Below, piece by piece: positions 24,485 to 34,387 of a DNA stretch of 64,000 nucleotides. Origin of the DNA: Flavonifractor sp. An92. Lineage in GTDB: Bacteria; Bacillota; Clostridia; Oscillospirales; Oscillospiraceae. A program made the position numbers and the translations under genes. The stretch is from the NCBI RefSeq assembly GCF_002159175.1, contig NZ_NFGZ01000008.1:62001-126000 (forward strand), in the 5' to 3' direction. The notes under the pieces are model-generated. The model had not been told where the DNA came from and did not search any database. It saw nothing but the letters and a program-made list of their open reading frames with translations. The stretch's first letter is position 1. Each line of letters starts with the position of its first letter.

Positions 24485-25804
24485 TTACTCCAGGAAGCCC
24501 TTGTAATGCCGCATGAGCATCTGAGCCTCCATGGCCTTGACCGTCTCCAGAGCGACGCCCACCACGATGATGATGGAAGTGCCGCCGATGGCCAGGGTGC
24601 TGCTGCCCACCAGAGCGCCGGTGACGATGGGGGCAATCGCAATGATGGACAGATAGATGGCACCGAAGAAGGTGATCTTGCCCAGAACCTTGCTGATGAA
24701 GTCCGCGGTGGGCTTGCCGGGCCGGAAGCCGGGCACGAAGCCGCCGTTCTTCTTCAGGTTGTTGGCCACTTCCACGGGGTTGAACTGCATGGTGGAGTAG
24801 AAGTAGCTGAAGCCCAGGATCAGCAGGAAGTACACCACAATATAGAAGACGCTGGTGGTGTCAAAGATTTTCAGGAAGGTGTTCCAGCCGGAGCCCTCCA
24901 CCTGGGCCGAAGGCACGAAAGCGCCGATGGTCGCGGGCAGGGAGGCAATGGCCTGGGCGAAGATGATGGGCATAACGCCGCTCATGTTCACCTTCAGGGG
25001 CAGGTGGCTGGACTGGCCGCCGTACATCTTCCGGCCCACCACGCGCTTGGCGTACTGGACGGGGATGCGGCGCTCGGCATTCTGGATGAACACGATGAAG
25101 ACCACCATGATCAGCATGCCGATGAGAATCAGGGGGATGAAGGCGGGATGCATGCCGCCCTCGTTGCCGGCAGCCCAGTTCTGCACGCCCACGATCATGG
25201 CCAGGATCATGTGGGGACCCCGGGACAGGATGCCGGCGAACAGGATGATGGAGATGCCGTTGCCGATGCCGAACTCGGTGATCTGCTCACCCAGCCACAT
25301 GATGAACGCGGAGCCAGCGGTGAAGGTGAGGATGATCACGATGGAGCCCCACACCTCAGGCAGGCCGCCGAAGTCCAGGATGTTGTTGCCGGCGGTACGG
25401 ACCAGAGTCAGGTAGCCGAAGCCCTGCAGCAGGGCGATGGCGACGGTGACGTAACGAGTGATCGCAGCGATCTTCTTGCGGCCCTCCTCGCCGCCCTCTT
25501 TCTGGAGACGCTCCAGAGCGGGGATGGCGACGGTCAGCAGCTGCACGATGATGGAGCTGTTGATATAGGGCTGCACGCCAAGGGCAAATACCGTGGCGTA
25601 ACTAAAGGCCGTACCATTCATGGCGCCCAACAGACCGAAGATGGTGCCGTTCATGGCATTCATCTGAGTGGCGAAGAGCTGACCGTCCACAAAGGGAACA
25701 GGCACGGCGGAGCCCAGCCGGAAGATCAGCAGCGCGAAGATGGTAAAGAGGATCTTCTTGCGCAGCTCAGGAATCTTCCAGGCGTTGCGTACGGTCTCGA
25801 GCAC
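24485..25804 (-). CDS. secY: Protein translocase subunit SecY
   Basis: 439 residues, ten membrane helices. Starts [20 protein letters not shown]; the family patterns [20 protein letters not shown] (plug and helix 2), [14 protein letters not shown] and [20 protein letters not shown] are present. SecY forms the membrane channel with SecE and SecG. The start is GTG at 25804, directly after the rplO stop, with GAGGTGAT inside the end of rplO, so expression is coupled to L15. Confidence 0.98.
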   Translation of the reverse strand: MLETVRNAWKIPELRKKILFTIFALLIFRLGSAVPVPFVDGQLFATQMNAMNGTIFGLLGAMNGTAFSYATVFALGVQPYINSSIIVQLLTVAIPALERLQKEGGEEGRKKIAAITRYVTVAIALLQGFGYLTLVRTAGNNILDFGGLPEVWGSIVIILTFTAGSAFIMWLGEQITEFGIGNGISIILFAGILSRGPHMILAMIVGVQNWAAGNEGGMHPAFIPLILIGMLIMVVFIVFIQNAERRIPVQYAKRVVGRKMYGGQSSHLPLKVNMSGVMPIIFAQAIASLPATIGAFVPSAQVEGSGWNTFLKIFDTTSVFYIVVYFLLILGFSYFYSTMQFNPVEVANNLKKNGGFVPGFRPGKPTADFISKVLGKITFFGAIYLSIIAIAPIVTGALVGSSTLAIGGTSIIIVVGVALETVKAMEAQMLMRHYKGFLE

Positions 25805-26245
25805 TTAGATCACCTCGTACTTTCCGCCGGCCGCGACGATCTTCTCCTTCGCGGAGGCGGAGAACGCGGAAGCGCGAACAATGAGCTTCTTGTTCAGGGT
25901 GCCGTTGCCCAGCACCTTGACGCCGTGCTCACACTTGGACAGGATCCCCTTCTCCAGGAGATCGCAGACGTTGACGGTCGCGCCGTCGTCAAACTTGTTC
26001 AGCGCGGAGACGTTGATGCTCTCCAGGCGCTTGGCAAAGATGTTGTGGAAGCCGCGCTTGGGCAGACGGCGGGCCAGAGGCATCTGGCCGCCTTCGAAGC
26101 CGACGCGGACGCCGCCGCCAGAGCGGGCCCACTGGCCCTTCTGACCACGGCCGGCGGTGGTGCCGTTACCGGAACCCTTGCCGCGGCCCTTGCGGTAAGC
26201 CTTCTTCACAGAGCCGGGCGCGGGAGACAGTTCATGCAGTTTCAT
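25805..26245 (-). CDS. rplO: 50S ribosomal protein L15
   Basis: 146 residues. [20 protein letters not shown] and the Gly/Arg-rich [20 protein letters not shown], then [18 protein letters not shown], are diagnostic. The ATG at 26245 is used; an earlier ATG overlaps the GGAGGTG ribosome binding site. It follows rpmD and is immediately followed by secY. Confidence 0.97.
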   Translation of the reverse strand: MKLHELSPAPGSVKKAYRKGRGKGSGNGTTAGRGQKGQWARSGGGVRVGFEGGQMPLARRLPKRGFHNIFAKRLESINVSALNKFDDGATVNVCDLLEKGILSKCEHGVKVLGNGTLNKKLIVRASAFSASAKEKIVAAGGKYEVI

Positions 26246-26259
26246 ATCGCGCACCTCCA

Positions 26260-26442
26260 TTACTGTTCCTCGGTGACCTGGAGCAGGTAACCGATCTGAG
26301 CGATCTTGCCGCGGGTGGCGACATTGTCGGGCTGGACGGTGGTATCGCCGATCTTGCGCAGCCCCAGAGCCTCGGCAGTCGCCTTATGCTTGGCGATGCG
26401 GCCGTTCAGGCTCTTGACCAGCTTGATATTGATGTTAGCCAT
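26260..26442 (-). CDS. rpmD: 50S ribosomal protein L30
   Basis: 60 residues with the L30 fold: [35 protein letters not shown] and the closing [11 protein letters not shown]. Placed between rpsE and rplO, the usual spc-operon order. Its stop (TAATGGAGGTG) lies inside the ribosome binding region of rplO. Confidence 0.96.
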   Translation of the reverse strand: MANINIKLVKSLNGRIAKHKATAEALGLRKIGDTTVQPDNVATRGKIAQIGYLLQVTEEQ

Positions 26443-26457
26443 TGTGGTCGGCCCTCC

Positions 26458-26958
26458 TTAACCTACGATCTCGCTGACGCTCTTGCCGCGGACCCGGGCC
26501 ACTTCCTCGGGGGAACGCAGGGACTTCAGGCCCTCGAAGGTAGCGGACACCACGTTCTGCGGGTTGTTGGAGCGCAGGCACTTGGCGCGGATGTCACGGA
26601 TGCCGGCCGCCTCCATGACGGCACGGACAGGACCGCCGGCGATGATACCGGTACCGGGGGCGGCGGGCTTCAGGAGCACGCGGCCAGCGCCGAACTCACC
26701 GATCACCTCGTGGGGGATGGTGGTGCCGGACAGGCTGATGGTGCACATGTTCTTCTTGGCATCCTCGATGCCCTTGCGGATGGCCTCGGGCACCTCAGCG
26801 GCCTTGCCCAGGCCGAAGCCCACGCGGCCCTTCTCGTCGCCCACGACCATGAGGGCGGCAAACTTGAAGATACGGCCGCCCTTGACGGTCTTGCTGACGC
26901 GGTTCAGAGAAACGAGCTTCTCGGTGAACTCGCTGGGTTCTCTTTCAAATCTAGCCAT
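26458..26958 (-). CDS. rpsE: 30S ribosomal protein S5
   Basis: 166 residues. The double-stranded-RNA-binding N-terminal part ([20 protein letters not shown]) with the loop linked to ram mutations, and the C-terminal [20 protein letters not shown] plus [20 protein letters not shown] are clear. GGAGGAGAACGAAC precedes the ATG. Located between rplR and rpmD. Confidence 0.98.
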   Translation of the reverse strand: MARFEREPSEFTEKLVSLNRVSKTVKGGRIFKFAALMVVGDEKGRVGFGLGKAAEVPEAIRKGIEDAKKNMCTISLSGTTIPHEVIGEFGAGRVLLKPAAPGTGIIAGGPVRAVMEAAGIRDIRAKCLRSNNPQNVVSATFEGLKSLRSPEEVARVRGKSVSEIVG

Positions 26959-26976
26959 GTTCGTTCTCCTCCCCTA

Positions 26977-27336
26977 TTAAAACTCCAGGCCGCCCTCACG
27001 GGCGCCCTCGGCCAGAGCGGCGACGCGGCCATGGTAGACATAGCCGCCGCGGTCGAAGACCACGGTGCTGATGCCGGCGGCCTTGGCACGCTCAGCAACG
27101 GTCAGGCCAACCTTCTTGGCGGCCTCACAGTTGGAGCCCTTGCCCTCGAAGCCCTTCTCCAGGGAAGAAGCGGAGACCAAGGTCTTGCCGCTCACGTCAT
27201 CGATGACCTGGGCGTAGATGTTGGTCTCGCTGCGGAACACGTTGAGACGGGGACGCTCGGGCGTGCCGGAAATCTTGGAGCGGACACGCTTATGGCGCTT
27301 AAGCCGCTGCGCCTTGGTATTGGGACGATTGATCAT
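26977..27336 (-). CDS. rplR: 50S ribosomal protein L18
   Basis: 119 residues. [40 protein letters not shown] and the C-terminal [20 protein letters not shown] are conserved. L18 carries 5S rRNA to the 50S subunit with L5. TAAGGAGGTG precedes the ATG. Between rplF and rpsE. Confidence 0.98.
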   Translation of the reverse strand: MINRPNTKAQRLKRHKRVRSKISGTPERPRLNVFRSETNIYAQVIDDVSGKTLVSASSLEKGFEGKGSNCEAAKKVGLTVAERAKAAGISTVVFDRGGYVYHGRVAALAEGAREGGLEF

Positions 27337-27350
27337 AGTGGCACACCTCC

Positions 27351-27896
27351 TTATTTCTTCTTGACGCCGGTCTTGCCTTCCTTGCGGCGGATGACCTCGT
27401 CGGTGTATTTGATACCCTTGCCCTTATAAGGCTCGGGGGGACGCTTCTCTCTGACTTCAGCGGCAAACTGACCCACGACCTCCTTGTCGGCGCCGGAGAT
27501 CACGATCTTGTTAGCGCTGGGGGTCTCGATGGTGATGCCCTCGGGGCCCTCCATAAAGACCTGATGGGAGAAACCGAGGTTCATGACCAGCTTCTTGCCG
27601 TCCATGGCCACACGGTAGCCGACGCCGTTGACGTCCAGCTCCTTCTTGAAGCCCTCAGTCACACCCACCACCATGTTGTGGAGCAGGGTGCGGGTCAGGC
27701 CGTGCAGGCTGCGGTTCTCCTTCTCATCGTTGGGACGGGTAACGAGCAGCTCGTTGCCCTCCTGGGCGATGTTCATGTTGGGGTGGAACGCGCGGGTCAG
27801 GGTGCCCTTGGGGCCCTTGACGGTGACCACGTTCCCATCGATCTTCACGTCCACGCCGGCGGGGATGGAGATCGGCTTTCTTCCGATTCGGCTCAT
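27351..27896 (-). CDS. rplF: 50S ribosomal protein L6
   Basis: 181 residues. [20 protein letters not shown] opens the first of the two L6 repeats; the C-terminal [20 protein letters not shown] is the invariant rRNA-binding end. The start is ATG 27896 with GGGAGGGAG; the longer frame lacks a site and overlaps rpsH. L6 lies near the factor-binding site. Between rpsH and rplR. Confidence 0.98.
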   Translation of the reverse strand: MSRIGRKPISIPAGVDVKIDGNVVTVKGPKGTLTRAFHPNMNIAQEGNELLVTRPNDEKENRSLHGLTRTLLHNMVVGVTEGFKKELDVNGVGYRVAMDGKKLVMNLGFSHQVFMEGPEGITIETPSANKIVISGADKEVVGQFAAEVREKRPPEPYKGKGIKYTDEVIRRKEGKTGVKKK

Positions 27897-27910
27897 TCTT
27901 TCTCCCTCCC

Positions 27911-28309
27911 TTACCACACGAACGCAAGGACTTCGCCGCCGACGTGAGCCGCGCGAGCAGCCTTGTCGGTCATGACGCCCTTGGACGTAGAGACGATAGC
28001 GATACCCAGACCACGGATGACGCGGGGCAGCTCATCAGCGCCAGCGTACACGCGCAGGCCGGGCTTGGACACGCGGCGCAGACCGGAGATAACCTTCTCC
28101 TTACCAGCGCCGTACTTCAGGGTGATGCGGATCACGCCCTGGGTGCCGTCGTCGATCAGCTGGAAGTTCTTGATATAGCCTTCATCCAGCAGGATCTGAG
28201 CGATGGACTTCTTCATGTTGGACGCGGGGACGTCCACGGTGTCATGCTTTGCGTTGTTCGCGTTGCGGATGCGGGTCAGCATATCCGCAATGGGATCGGT
28301 AATATGCAT
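27911..28309 (-). CDS. rpsH: 30S ribosomal protein S8
   Basis: 132 residues. [20 protein letters not shown] opens the protein; [20 protein letters not shown] and the end [20 protein letters not shown] are conserved. S8 binds 16S helix 21 and, in E. coli, represses the spc operon. AAGGAGGGTAAACTC precedes the ATG. Separated from rpsN by a 405-bp non-coding stretch that contains its own likely promoter. Confidence 0.97.
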   Translation of the reverse strand: MHITDPIADMLTRIRNANNAKHDTVDVPASNMKKSIAQILLDEGYIKNFQLIDDGTQGVIRITLKYGAGKEKVISGLRRVSKPGLRVYAGADELPRVIRGLGIAIVSTSKGVMTDKAARAAHVGGEVLAFVW

Positions 28310-28415
28310 GAGTTTACCCTCCTTTTTGAATTACGAGTCCGTGAGAAGACCCGTTAAGGCGGCAAGGTATCGGAGGTCGCAAATCTCCGACCTTTTAACC
28401 GTCTGCCAAGGAACT

Positions 28416-28444
28416 ATTATATAGTGAAAAGCCCGGCTTGAAAA
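28416..28444 (-). promoter_or_regulatory. Predicted internal promoter before rpsH
   Basis: Minus strand TTTTCA, 17-bp spacer, TATAAT (in CTATATAATAG). The -10 is perfect, the -35 weak. It would transcribe rpsH and all genes to rplQ. The -35 lies on the edge of the neighbouring palindrome. Confidence 0.5.
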
Positions 28445-28528
28445 GTGAAATTTGGCCTCTTTCCGAACTTTTGGAGGATTGCCCTACCAAGGGTGCCGGA
28501 AAGGGGCCTCCTTATTCATTTTTCACAG
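28438..28528. repeat. Palindromic repeat, MITE-like, in the spc operon
   Basis: Arms GGCCTCTTTCCG and CGGAAAGGGGCC pair with one mismatch, enclose an inner CCC/GGG hairpin, and are flanked by TGAAAAGTGAAAT and ATTCATTTTTCACA, which extend the dyad imperfectly. Total about 90 bp. Its symmetry and place suggest a small inserted element; copies elsewhere cannot be checked here. Confidence 0.55.
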
Positions 28529-28714
28529 TCCGACTTGCACTATCGGGTGGGTTTATCTCCTAAACGGAGAATTTTGTTTTTCGCACCTGCCGGTGCGCTG
28601 AGCCGCCGCCGAAGGCGGCTCCGCCGTGAGGGAACGGCGTTACCCCGTCACGCAACGCAAGCGCCCGACGTGTCATACACGTCTGGCGCGGCGTTGCAAA
28701 CGGGTGTTTGGTTC

Positions 28715-28900
28715 TTACCAGGAGGCCTTCTTCACGCCGGGGATCTGACCCTTGTAGGCCAGCTCGCGGAAGCAGATACGGCAGATGCCGTAGTCCCGCA
28801 GATAGGCGTGGGGACGGCCGCAGATCTTGCAGCGGTTGTAGCGGCGGGTGGAGAACTTGGGCTCCGCCTGCTGCTTCAGGATCATAGACTTCTTAGCCAT
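28715..28900 (-). CDS. rpsN: 30S ribosomal protein S14, type Z
   Basis: 61 residues, the short zinc-binding form: [20 protein letters not shown], then [20 protein letters not shown] with the two Cys-x2-Cys pairs. It lies in the head of the 30S subunit. GGAGGAGAACGTTA precedes the ATG. Between rplE and the long gap before rpsH. Confidence 0.98.
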   Translation of the reverse strand: MAKKSMILKQQAEPKFSTRRYNRCKICGRPHAYLRDYGICRICFRELAYKGQIPGVKKASW

Positions 28901-28914
28901 TAACGTTCTCCTCC

Positions 28915-29463
28915 TTAGCGGGCGAAGGGCGCGCCGATCTGGGTCAGCAGCTCCTTGGCCTCTTCATCAGTCTGAGCGGTGGTGCAGAACACGATATCCA
29001 GGCCGCGGATCTTGTCGATCTTGTCGTACTCGATCTCGGGGAAGATCAGCTGCTCCTTGATGCCCAGGGCATAGTTGCCGCGGCCGTCAAAGGCGTTGGG
29101 GTTGATGCCGCGGAAGTCACGCACGCGGGGCAGGGCCACGTTGAACAGGCGGTCCACGAACTCCCACATACGATCGCCGCGCAGGGTGACCTTCGCGCCG
29201 ATGGGCATGCCCTCACGCAGCTTGAAGTTAGCCACGGACTTCTTGGCCTTGGTGATGATGGCCTTCTGGCCGGTGATCTTGGTCAGATCGCCCACGACGG
29301 CCTCCAGGACCTTGGAGTTGTCCCGGGCCTCGCCGCAGCCGCAGTTGACCACGATCTTGTCCAGCTTGGGGATCTGCATGGTGGACTTGTAGCCGAACTT
29401 CTGCATGAGAGCAGGAGCGACTTCTTCCTGGTACTTCTTCTTCAGGTTGGGCATGTTAGCCAT
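28915..29463 (-). CDS. rplE: 50S ribosomal protein L5
   Basis: 182 residues. [60 protein letters not shown] and [20 protein letters not shown] are conserved. L5 binds 5S rRNA and contacts P-site tRNA. ATG 29463 with GGAGGAGTC is preferred to an upstream in-frame start. Between rplX and rpsN. Confidence 0.98.
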   Translation of the reverse strand: MANMPNLKKKYQEEVAPALMQKFGYKSTMQIPKLDKIVVNCGCGEARDNSKVLEAVVGDLTKITGQKAIITKAKKSVANFKLREGMPIGAKVTLRGDRMWEFVDRLFNVALPRVRDFRGINPNAFDGRGNYALGIKEQLIFPEIEYDKIDKIRGLDIVFCTTAQTDEEAKELLTQIGAPFAR

Positions 29464-29480
29464 AGTTGACTCCTCCTCTC

Positions 29481-29795
29481 TTAGATCTCGGCGCCGCACT
29501 TCTTGCAGATGCGGACCTTCTTGTCACCCTCGACCTTGTGGCCGATGCGGGTGGGCTTGTTGCACTTGGGGCAGACCTTCTGCACCTTGCAGGCGTAGAT
29601 GGGGGCCTCCTTCTTGATGATGCCGCCCTGGTCGCCCTGCTTGCGGGGCTTGGTGTGGCGGGAGACGACGTTGACGCCCTCCACGACCACCTTGCTCTCC
29701 TTGGGGAGAACGTTCAGGACCTTGCCCTGCTTGCCCTTGTCCTTACCGGACAGGACGATGACGGTGTCGTCCTTACGAATGCTCATCTTATTCAT
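29481..29795 (-). CDS. rplX: 50S ribosomal protein L24
   Basis: 104 residues. The KOW motif is in [20 protein letters not shown], followed by [20 protein letters not shown]. The C-terminal part has CPKCNKP and CKKCGAEI, a four-Cys zinc-binding pattern frequent in Clostridia L24. L24 starts 50S assembly. Two close ATGs are possible (29795 and 29786); the first is listed. Between rplN and rplE. Confidence 0.96.
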   Translation of the reverse strand: MNKMSIRKDDTVIVLSGKDKGKQGKVLNVLPKESKVVVEGVNVVSRHTKPRKQGDQGGIIKKEAPIYACKVQKVCPKCNKPTRIGHKVEGDKKVRICKKCGAEI

Positions 29796-29810
29796 GCCTC
29801 GTTACCCCCC

Positions 29811-30179
29811 TTACAGCACTTCGGGAGCCAGGGACAGGATCTTCATATAGTCCTTGTCGCGCAGCTCGCGGGCCACGGGCCCAAAGATACGGGTACCGCG
29901 GGGATTCTTGTCGTCCTTGATCAGGACGGCGGCGTTGTCGTCGAAACGGACATAGCTGCCGTCGCTGCGGCGCACGCCGCGGACGGAGCGGACGATGACG
30001 GCCTTGACCACCTCGCCCTTCTTCACGGTGCCGCCGGGCTGAGCCTTGCGCACGGAAGCCACGACCACGTCGCCGATGTTGCCGAACTTACGCTTGGAGC
30101 CGCCCAGCACGCGGATGGTCTTGATCTCCTTGGCGCCGGTGTTGTCGGCCACCTTCAAATAAGTTTCCTGCTGAATCAT
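29811..30179 (-). CDS. rplN: 50S ribosomal protein L14
   Basis: 122 residues, full length. [40 protein letters not shown] and [20 protein letters not shown] are invariant L14 blocks. L14 forms an inter-subunit bridge and is the docking site of RsfS. Between rpsQ and rplX, with AGGAGGTGCGGTC before the ATG. Confidence 0.98.
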   Translation of the reverse strand: MIQQETYLKVADNTGAKEIKTIRVLGGSKRKFGNIGDVVVASVRKAQPGGTVKKGEVVKAVIVRSVRGVRRSDGSYVRFDDNAAVLIKDDKNPRGTRIFGPVARELRDKDYMKILSLAPEVL

Positions 30180-30191
30180 GACCGCACCTCC

Positions 30192-30452
30192 TTACTTCGC
30201 CTTCTCGATGATCTCGACCACGCGCCAGCGCTTGTCCTTGGACAGGGGGCGGGTCTCCATGACCTTGACGCGGTCGCCCACGCCACAGGCATTCTGCTCG
30301 TCATGGGCCTTCAGCTTGTAGGTCCGCTTGACGATCTTCTTATACAGAGGGTGGGCCACACGGTCGGCGATGGCGACCACCACGGTCTTGTCCATCTTGT
30401 CAGAGACCACCAGGCCGACTCTGGTCTTACGGGAAGAAGTTCTGTTCTCCAT
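30192..30452 (-). CDS. rpsQ: 30S ribosomal protein S17
   Basis: 86 residues, an OB-fold: [61 protein letters not shown]17 binds the 5' domain of 16S rRNA. AAGGAGGAATTATC precedes the ATG. Between rpmC and rplN. Confidence 0.98.
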   Translation of the reverse strand: MENRTSSRKTRVGLVVSDKMDKTVVVAIADRVAHPLYKKIVKRTYKLKAHDEQNACGVGDRVKVMETRPLSKDKRWRVVEIIEKAK

Positions 30453-30472
30453 GATAATTCCTCCTTCTTACA

Positions 30473-30673
30473 TTATCGGCCAGCGAGCTGCTGCTCACGC
30501 AGGATGGTCTTGACTCGGGCAATGTCTTTCTTGACCTCCGCGATCTTCACGGGGTTCTCCAGCTGATTGGTGGCATGCTGAAGCCGGAGCTGGAACAGGT
30601 CCTTCTTCAGGTCGCCCAGCTTGGTCTCCAGCTCAGCGGCGCTCATCTTGCGGACTTCGTTTGCCTTCATCAT
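30473..30673 (-). CDS. rpmC: 50S ribosomal protein L29
   Basis: 66 residues, a two-helix protein: [41 protein letters not shown]29 surrounds the exit tunnel and touches trigger factor and SRP. Two adjacent ATGs overlap the rplP stop (ATGATGA), so its translation is coupled to rplP. Confidence 0.97.
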   Translation of the reverse strand: MMKANEVRKMSAAELETKLGDLKKDLFQLRLQHATNQLENPVKIAEVKKDIARVKTILREQQLAGR

Positions 30674-31107
30674 TCTTCACCACCAATCTCGGTCTCGGCG
30701 GTCTGCTTCTTCACGATCTTGCACTTGACAGGCAGCTTGTGAGAAGCCAGACGCAGGGCCTCGCGGGCGATCTCCTCGGAGACGCCGGCGATCTCGAACA
30801 TCACGCGGCCGGGCTTGACCACGGCCACCCAGTACTCGGGAGAACCCTTACCGGAACCCATGCGGGTCTCGGCGGGCTTCTCGGTGATGGGCTTGTCGGG
30901 GAAGATCTTGATCCAGACCTTACCGCCACGCTTGGTGTAACGGGTCATGGCGATACGGGCGGCCTCGATCTGATTGCTGGTGATCCAGCAGGGCTCGGTG
31001 GCCTGGAGGCCCCAATCACCGTAAGTGACGGTATTGCCCTTGAGGGCCTTGCCCTTCATGCGACCGCGGTGCACGCGGCGGTATTTCACTCTCTTAGGCA
31101 GCAGCAT
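30670..31107 (-). CDS. rplP: 50S ribosomal protein L16
   Basis: 145 residues. [40 protein letters not shown] and [20 protein letters not shown] are diagnostic. L16 lies near the A-site and the peptidyl-transferase centre. Its ATG shares one base with the rpsC stop (TAATG). Overlaps rpmC at its end. Confidence 0.98.
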   Translation of the reverse strand: MLLPKRVKYRRVHRGRMKGKALKGNTVTYGDWGLQATEPCWITSNQIEAARIAMTRYTKRGGKVWIKIFPDKPITEKPAETRMGSGKGSPEYWVAVVKPGRVMFEIAGVSEEIAREALRLASHKLPVKCKIVKKQTAETEIGGEE

Positions 31108-31952
31108 TAGTTGGAGCCTCCTTCCTTCTGAGCATTGCCGGCGGGACGGGCGCCGCCCTGCCGGAAGCCGCCCTGGGGACGGCCGTTGTTGTTGCGGTTA
31201 AAGCCGCCGTTGCGGTTGAAGCCGCCCTGGCGACGGTCGCCGTCGCGGCGATCGCGGCGGGGACGCTCGGGGCGCTCCTTAAAGTTCTTGGTGTCCAGGG
31301 TGCGGGGGGTGGTCCGCAGGCTCTGGGTGAGCACCTCGCCCTTGTAGATCCACACCTTCACGCCGATGCGACCGTAGGTGGTGGCAGCCTCAGCGAAGCC
31401 GTAGTCGATGTCGGCGCGCAGGGTCTGCAGGGGAATGGTGCCGTCGTGATAGTGCTCGGTGCGGGCGATCTCAGCGCCGCCCAGACGGCCGGACACGCAG
31501 GTCTTGATGCCGCGGGCGCCCATGCGCATAGCGCGGCCCATGGCGTTCTTCATGGCGCGGCGGAAGCCGATGCGCTTCTCCAGCTGCTGGGCGATGTTCT
31601 CGGCCACCAGCTGAGCGTTCATGTCGGGGCTCTTGACCTCGACGATGTTCAGAGCCACGCTCTTGCCGATCATCTTCTCCAGGGTCAGGCGGAGGCGCTC
31701 GATGTCCTCGCCGCCCTTACCGATGACCATGCCGGGGCGGGCGCAGTGCAGGTAGATGCGGACCTTGGCGTTGTCGCGCTCGATCTCGATCTTGGGCACG
31801 CCGGCGCCGTAGAGCTTCTTCTTCAGGAAATCACGGATCTTCTTGTCCTCCACCAGCAGGTCGCCGACCTTCTCGTTGCGAGCATACCAGCGGGAGTCCC
31901 AATCCTTAATGACACCCACGCGCAGGCCGTGGGGATTCACTTTCTGTCCCAT
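31107..31952 (-). CDS. rpsC: 30S ribosomal protein S3 with an extended RG/N-rich tail
   Basis: 281 residues against about 220 usual. Residues 1-215 are normal S3 with a KH domain ([20 protein letters not shown]) and [20 protein letters not shown]. Residues about 225-281 are a low-complexity tail rich in Arg, Gly, Asn and Gln ([20 protein letters not shown] and similar repeats), an RNA-binding style of sequence seen in several Clostridia. S3 lines the mRNA entry and helps unwinding. GGAGGAAAAAA precedes the ATG. Confidence 0.97.
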   Translation of the reverse strand: MGQKVNPHGLRVGVIKDWDSRWYARNEKVGDLLVEDKKIRDFLKKKLYGAGVPKIEIERDNAKVRIYLHCARPGMVIGKGGEDIERLRLTLEKMIGKSVALNIVEVKSPDMNAQLVAENIAQQLEKRIGFRRAMKNAMGRAMRMGARGIKTCVSGRLGGAEIARTEHYHDGTIPLQTLRADIDYGFAEAATTYGRIGVKVWIYKGEVLTQSLRTTPRTLDTKNFKERPERPRRDRRDGDRRQGGFNRNGGFNRNNNGRPQGGFRQGGARPAGNAQKEGGSN

Positions 31953-31967
31953 TTTTTTCCTCCTCCC

Positions 31968-32300
31968 TTAGCGCTCGCTCACGCCGATGGTGATGTGAGA
32001 AGTCCGCTTGTTGATCCGGTACGCACGGCCCTGAGCCCGGGGCATGATGCGCTTGATGATGGGGCCGGGGGCGGCGTAGGTGGTGGACACGTAGAGCTTC
32101 TCAGGGTCCATCTGGTGGTTGTTCTCGGCGTTGGCCGCGGCGCTCTTGAGCACCTTGAGCATGAGCTCGGAGGCGGCCTTGGGGGTGGCCATCAGGATGG
32201 CGGTGGCCTCAGCCACACTCTTGCCGCGGATCAGATCGCAGACGATCTGGACCTTGCGGGGAGAGATGCGGGCATACTTCAGAACAGCTTTCGCTTCCAT
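31968..32300 (-). CDS. rplV: 50S ribosomal protein L22
   Basis: 110 residues. [30 protein letters not shown], then the beta-hairpin region ending [13 protein letters not shown]. The hairpin forms part of the exit-tunnel constriction where macrolides act. Between rpsS and rpsC with AGGAGAGAATAT before the ATG. Confidence 0.98.
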   Translation of the reverse strand: MEAKAVLKYARISPRKVQIVCDLIRGKSVAEATAILMATPKAASELMLKVLKSAAANAENNHQMDPEKLYVSTTYAAPGPIIKRIMPRAQGRAYRINKRTSHITIGVSER

Positions 32301-32312
32301 ATTCTCTCCTCC

Positions 32313-32585
32313 TTACTTACCGGTCTTGGAACCCGCGTGGCCGCGGAAGGTACGGGTGGGGGCGAACTCGCCCAGCTTGTGCCCGACCATATCCTCGGTG
32401 ACGTACACAGGCACGTGCTTGCGGCCGTCGTGCACGGCGAAGGTGTGGCCCACGAAGGCGGGGAAGATGGTGGAGGAGCGGCTCCAGGTCTTGAGGACCT
32501 TCTTCTCGCCGGTCTGGTTCATTTCGTCCACCCGCTTCAGCAGCTCGGGGGCGCAAAACGGGCCTTTCTTGATGCTTCTGGACAT
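32313..32585 (-). CDS. rpsS: 30S ribosomal protein S19
   Basis: 90 residues. [40 protein letters not shown] and [20 protein letters not shown] are invariant. S19 is in the 30S head near the A-site finger. AGGAGGTTGTAAAAC precedes the ATG. Between rplB and rplV. Confidence 0.98.
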   Translation of the reverse strand: MSRSIKKGPFCAPELLKRVDEMNQTGEKKVLKTWSRSSTIFPAFVGHTFAVHDGRKHVPVYVTEDMVGHKLGEFAPTRTFRGHAGSKTGK

Positions 32586-32599
32586 GTTTTACAACCTCC

Positions 32600-33433
32600 T
32601 TACTTAGCGTTACGGTGCTTGACGATGAACTTCTCGGTGCGGTTCTTGCCCTTACGGGTCTTGTAACCCATAGCAGGCTTGCCCCAAGGAGTGACAGGGC
32701 CAGGACGACCGACGGGGCTCTTGCCCTCGCCGCCGCCGTGGGGGTGGTCATTGGGGTTCATGACGGAGCCGCGGACGGTGGGACGCCAGCCCATGTGACG
32801 CTTGCGGCCGGCCTTACCGATCTGGATGTTCTCGTGCTCGATGTTGCCGATCTGGCCGATGGTGGCCAGGCACTCGGGCCGGATATAACGCACCTCGCCG
32901 GAGGGGAGGCGGACCTGAGCCATGCCGTTCTCCTTGGCCATTAGCTGAGCGAACTCACCAGCGGCGCGGACCAGCTGGCCGCCCTTGCCGGGGTACAGCT
33001 CGATGTTGTGGATCAGGGTGCCCAGGGGGATGTTGGCGATGGGCAGGCAGTTGCCGGGCAGGATGTCGGCGTCGGGACCGGTCATGATGATGTGGCCGGC
33101 CTTCATGCCCACGGTAGCCAGGATATAGCGCTTCTCGCCGTCCTCGTACTGGATCAGAGCGATGTTGGCGGAGCGGTTGGGATCGTACTCCACGCGCAGC
33201 ACAGTGGCGGAGCCCTGCTTGTCGCGCTTGAAGTCGATGATGCGGTACTTCTTCTTGTTGCCGCCGCCGCGGTGACGGACGGTGATGCGGCCGTAGCTGT
33301 TGCGGCCGGCGTTCTTCTTCAGAACCTCGGTCAGGCTGCGCTCAGGCTTGGCCTTCTTGTCGATCCCCTCGAAGGCGGACACGGTCATGTGGCGGCGGGA
33401 GGGGGTAGTGGGCTTATAAGTCTTGATCGCCAT
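32600..33433 (-). CDS. rplB: 50S ribosomal protein L2
   Basis: 277 residues, normal length. [40 protein letters not shown] and the C-terminal [20 protein letters not shown] with the essential His near the peptidyl-transferase centre. TAAGGAGGTAAAGAGAA precedes the ATG. Between rplW and rpsS. Confidence 0.98.
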   Translation of the reverse strand: MAIKTYKPTTPSRRHMTVSAFEGIDKKAKPERSLTEVLKKNAGRNSYGRITVRHRGGGNKKKYRIIDFKRDKQGSATVLRVEYDPNRSANIALIQYEDGEKRYILATVGMKAGHIIMTGPDADILPGNCLPIANIPLGTLIHNIELYPGKGGQLVRAAGEFAQLMAKENGMAQVRLPSGEVRYIRPECLATIGQIGNIEHENIQIGKAGRKRHMGWRPTVRGSVMNPNDHPHGGGEGKSPVGRPGPVTPWGKPAMGYKTRKGKNRTEKFIVKHRNAK

Positions 33434-33447
33434 TTCTCTTTACCTCC

Positions 33448-33747
33448 TTACACCATGCCCTCGAAGAACTCGATGGTCTTGGAGTCCTCGGTGAGGGTGA
33501 CGATGGCCTTCTTGTAGGAAGCACGGCGGCCAGCGGGGAAGCGGCCGGTGCGCTTGAGCTTGCCGTCCATGTTGATGGTGTTGACCTTGGCGACCTTCAC
33601 ACCGAAGATCTCCTCCACGGCCTTGCCGATCTGGATCTTGTTGGCGTCCTTGGCCACCAGGAAGGTGTACTTCCGGTCCTGGGTCAGGGCCATGGACTTC
33701 TCCGTGATCACGGGGCGCTTGATGATGTCATAAGCGACGGTAGCCAT
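33448..33747 (-). CDS. rplW: 50S ribosomal protein L23
   Basis: 99 residues. [40 protein letters not shown] and [21 protein letters not shown]23 lies at the tunnel exit and docks trigger factor and SRP. Its ATG overlaps the rplD stop by one base. Confidence 0.98.
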   Translation of the reverse strand: MATVAYDIIKRPVITEKSMALTQDRKYTFLVAKDANKIQIGKAVEEIFGVKVAKVNTINMDGKLKRTGRFPAGRRASYKKAIVTLTEDSKTIEFFEGMV

Positions 33748-34367
33748 TACGCGAACACCTCCTCGATGACGGCCAGGGCGGCCTTGTCGACGATAAACTT
33801 GTTGGCGTTCACGATGTCGTAAACGCTGAGGATCTTGGCAGTGGTGGTGGTCACGCCGGGGATGTTCCGGGCGGACAGGACCACGTTCTGGTTGACCTCG
33901 CTGGTCACCACGACAGCCTTGCCGGCCTCAACGGCGTTCAGGAAGGACTGCATGGTCTTGGTCTTGATCTCGTCCAGGTTCAGGCCATCGACCACGATGA
34001 CGTTACCCTCGGCCGCCTTGGCGGACAGGACGGACTTCAGAGCCAGGCGCTTCACCTTCTTGTTGAGGGTGTAGCTGTAATCGCGGGGCTTGGGGGCGAA
34101 CACGATGCCGCCGTGGGTCCACTGGGGAGCGCGGGTGGAACCCTGACGGGCACGGCCGGTGCCCTTCTGACGCCAGGGCTTGATGCCGCCGCCGGAGACT
34201 TCGGCGCGGGTCAGGGCGCTCTGGGTACCCTGACGGCAGTTGGCCAGGTGGTTCTTGACCACGTCATGCACCACGACCTGGTTGGGCTCGATCCCGAAGA
34301 TGGCGTCGGAGAGCTCCACTTCACCGACCTTAGCGCCGGTCATGTTAACAACAGTTGCCTTAGGCAT
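33747..34367 (-). CDS. rplD: 50S ribosomal protein L4
   Basis: 206 residues. The tunnel-lining loop [20 protein letters not shown] and [20 protein letters not shown] are clear. In E. coli L4 represses the S10 operon by binding its leader; whether it does so here with the long leader before rpsJ is unknown. AGGGAGAGATACCAAA precedes the ATG. Confidence 0.98.
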   Translation of the reverse strand: MPKATVVNMTGAKVGEVELSDAIFGIEPNQVVVHDVVKNHLANCRQGTQSALTRAEVSGGGIKPWRQKGTGRARQGSTRAPQWTHGGIVFAPKPRDYSYTLNKKVKRLALKSVLSAKAAEGNVIVVDGLNLDEIKTKTMQSFLNAVEAGKAVVVTSEVNQNVVLSARNIPGVTTTTAKILSVYDIVNANKFIVDKAALAVIEEVFA

Positions 34368-34387
34368 TTTGGTATCTCTCCCTTCTT

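Larger units (their letters stand above)
28310..28714 (-). other. 405-bp non-coding stretch inside the spc operon (rpsN-rpsH)
   Basis: Every other gap in this cluster is below about 180 bp. Four GC-rich hairpins follow the rpsN stop (28652-28697, 28622-28639, 28601-28620, 28583-28596), then an imperfect palindrome (28438-28528) and a promoter-like sequence (28416-28444), then a TCGGAG/CTCCGA hairpin before rpsH. No open frame with a ribosome binding site and family similarity is seen. Confidence 0.75.
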
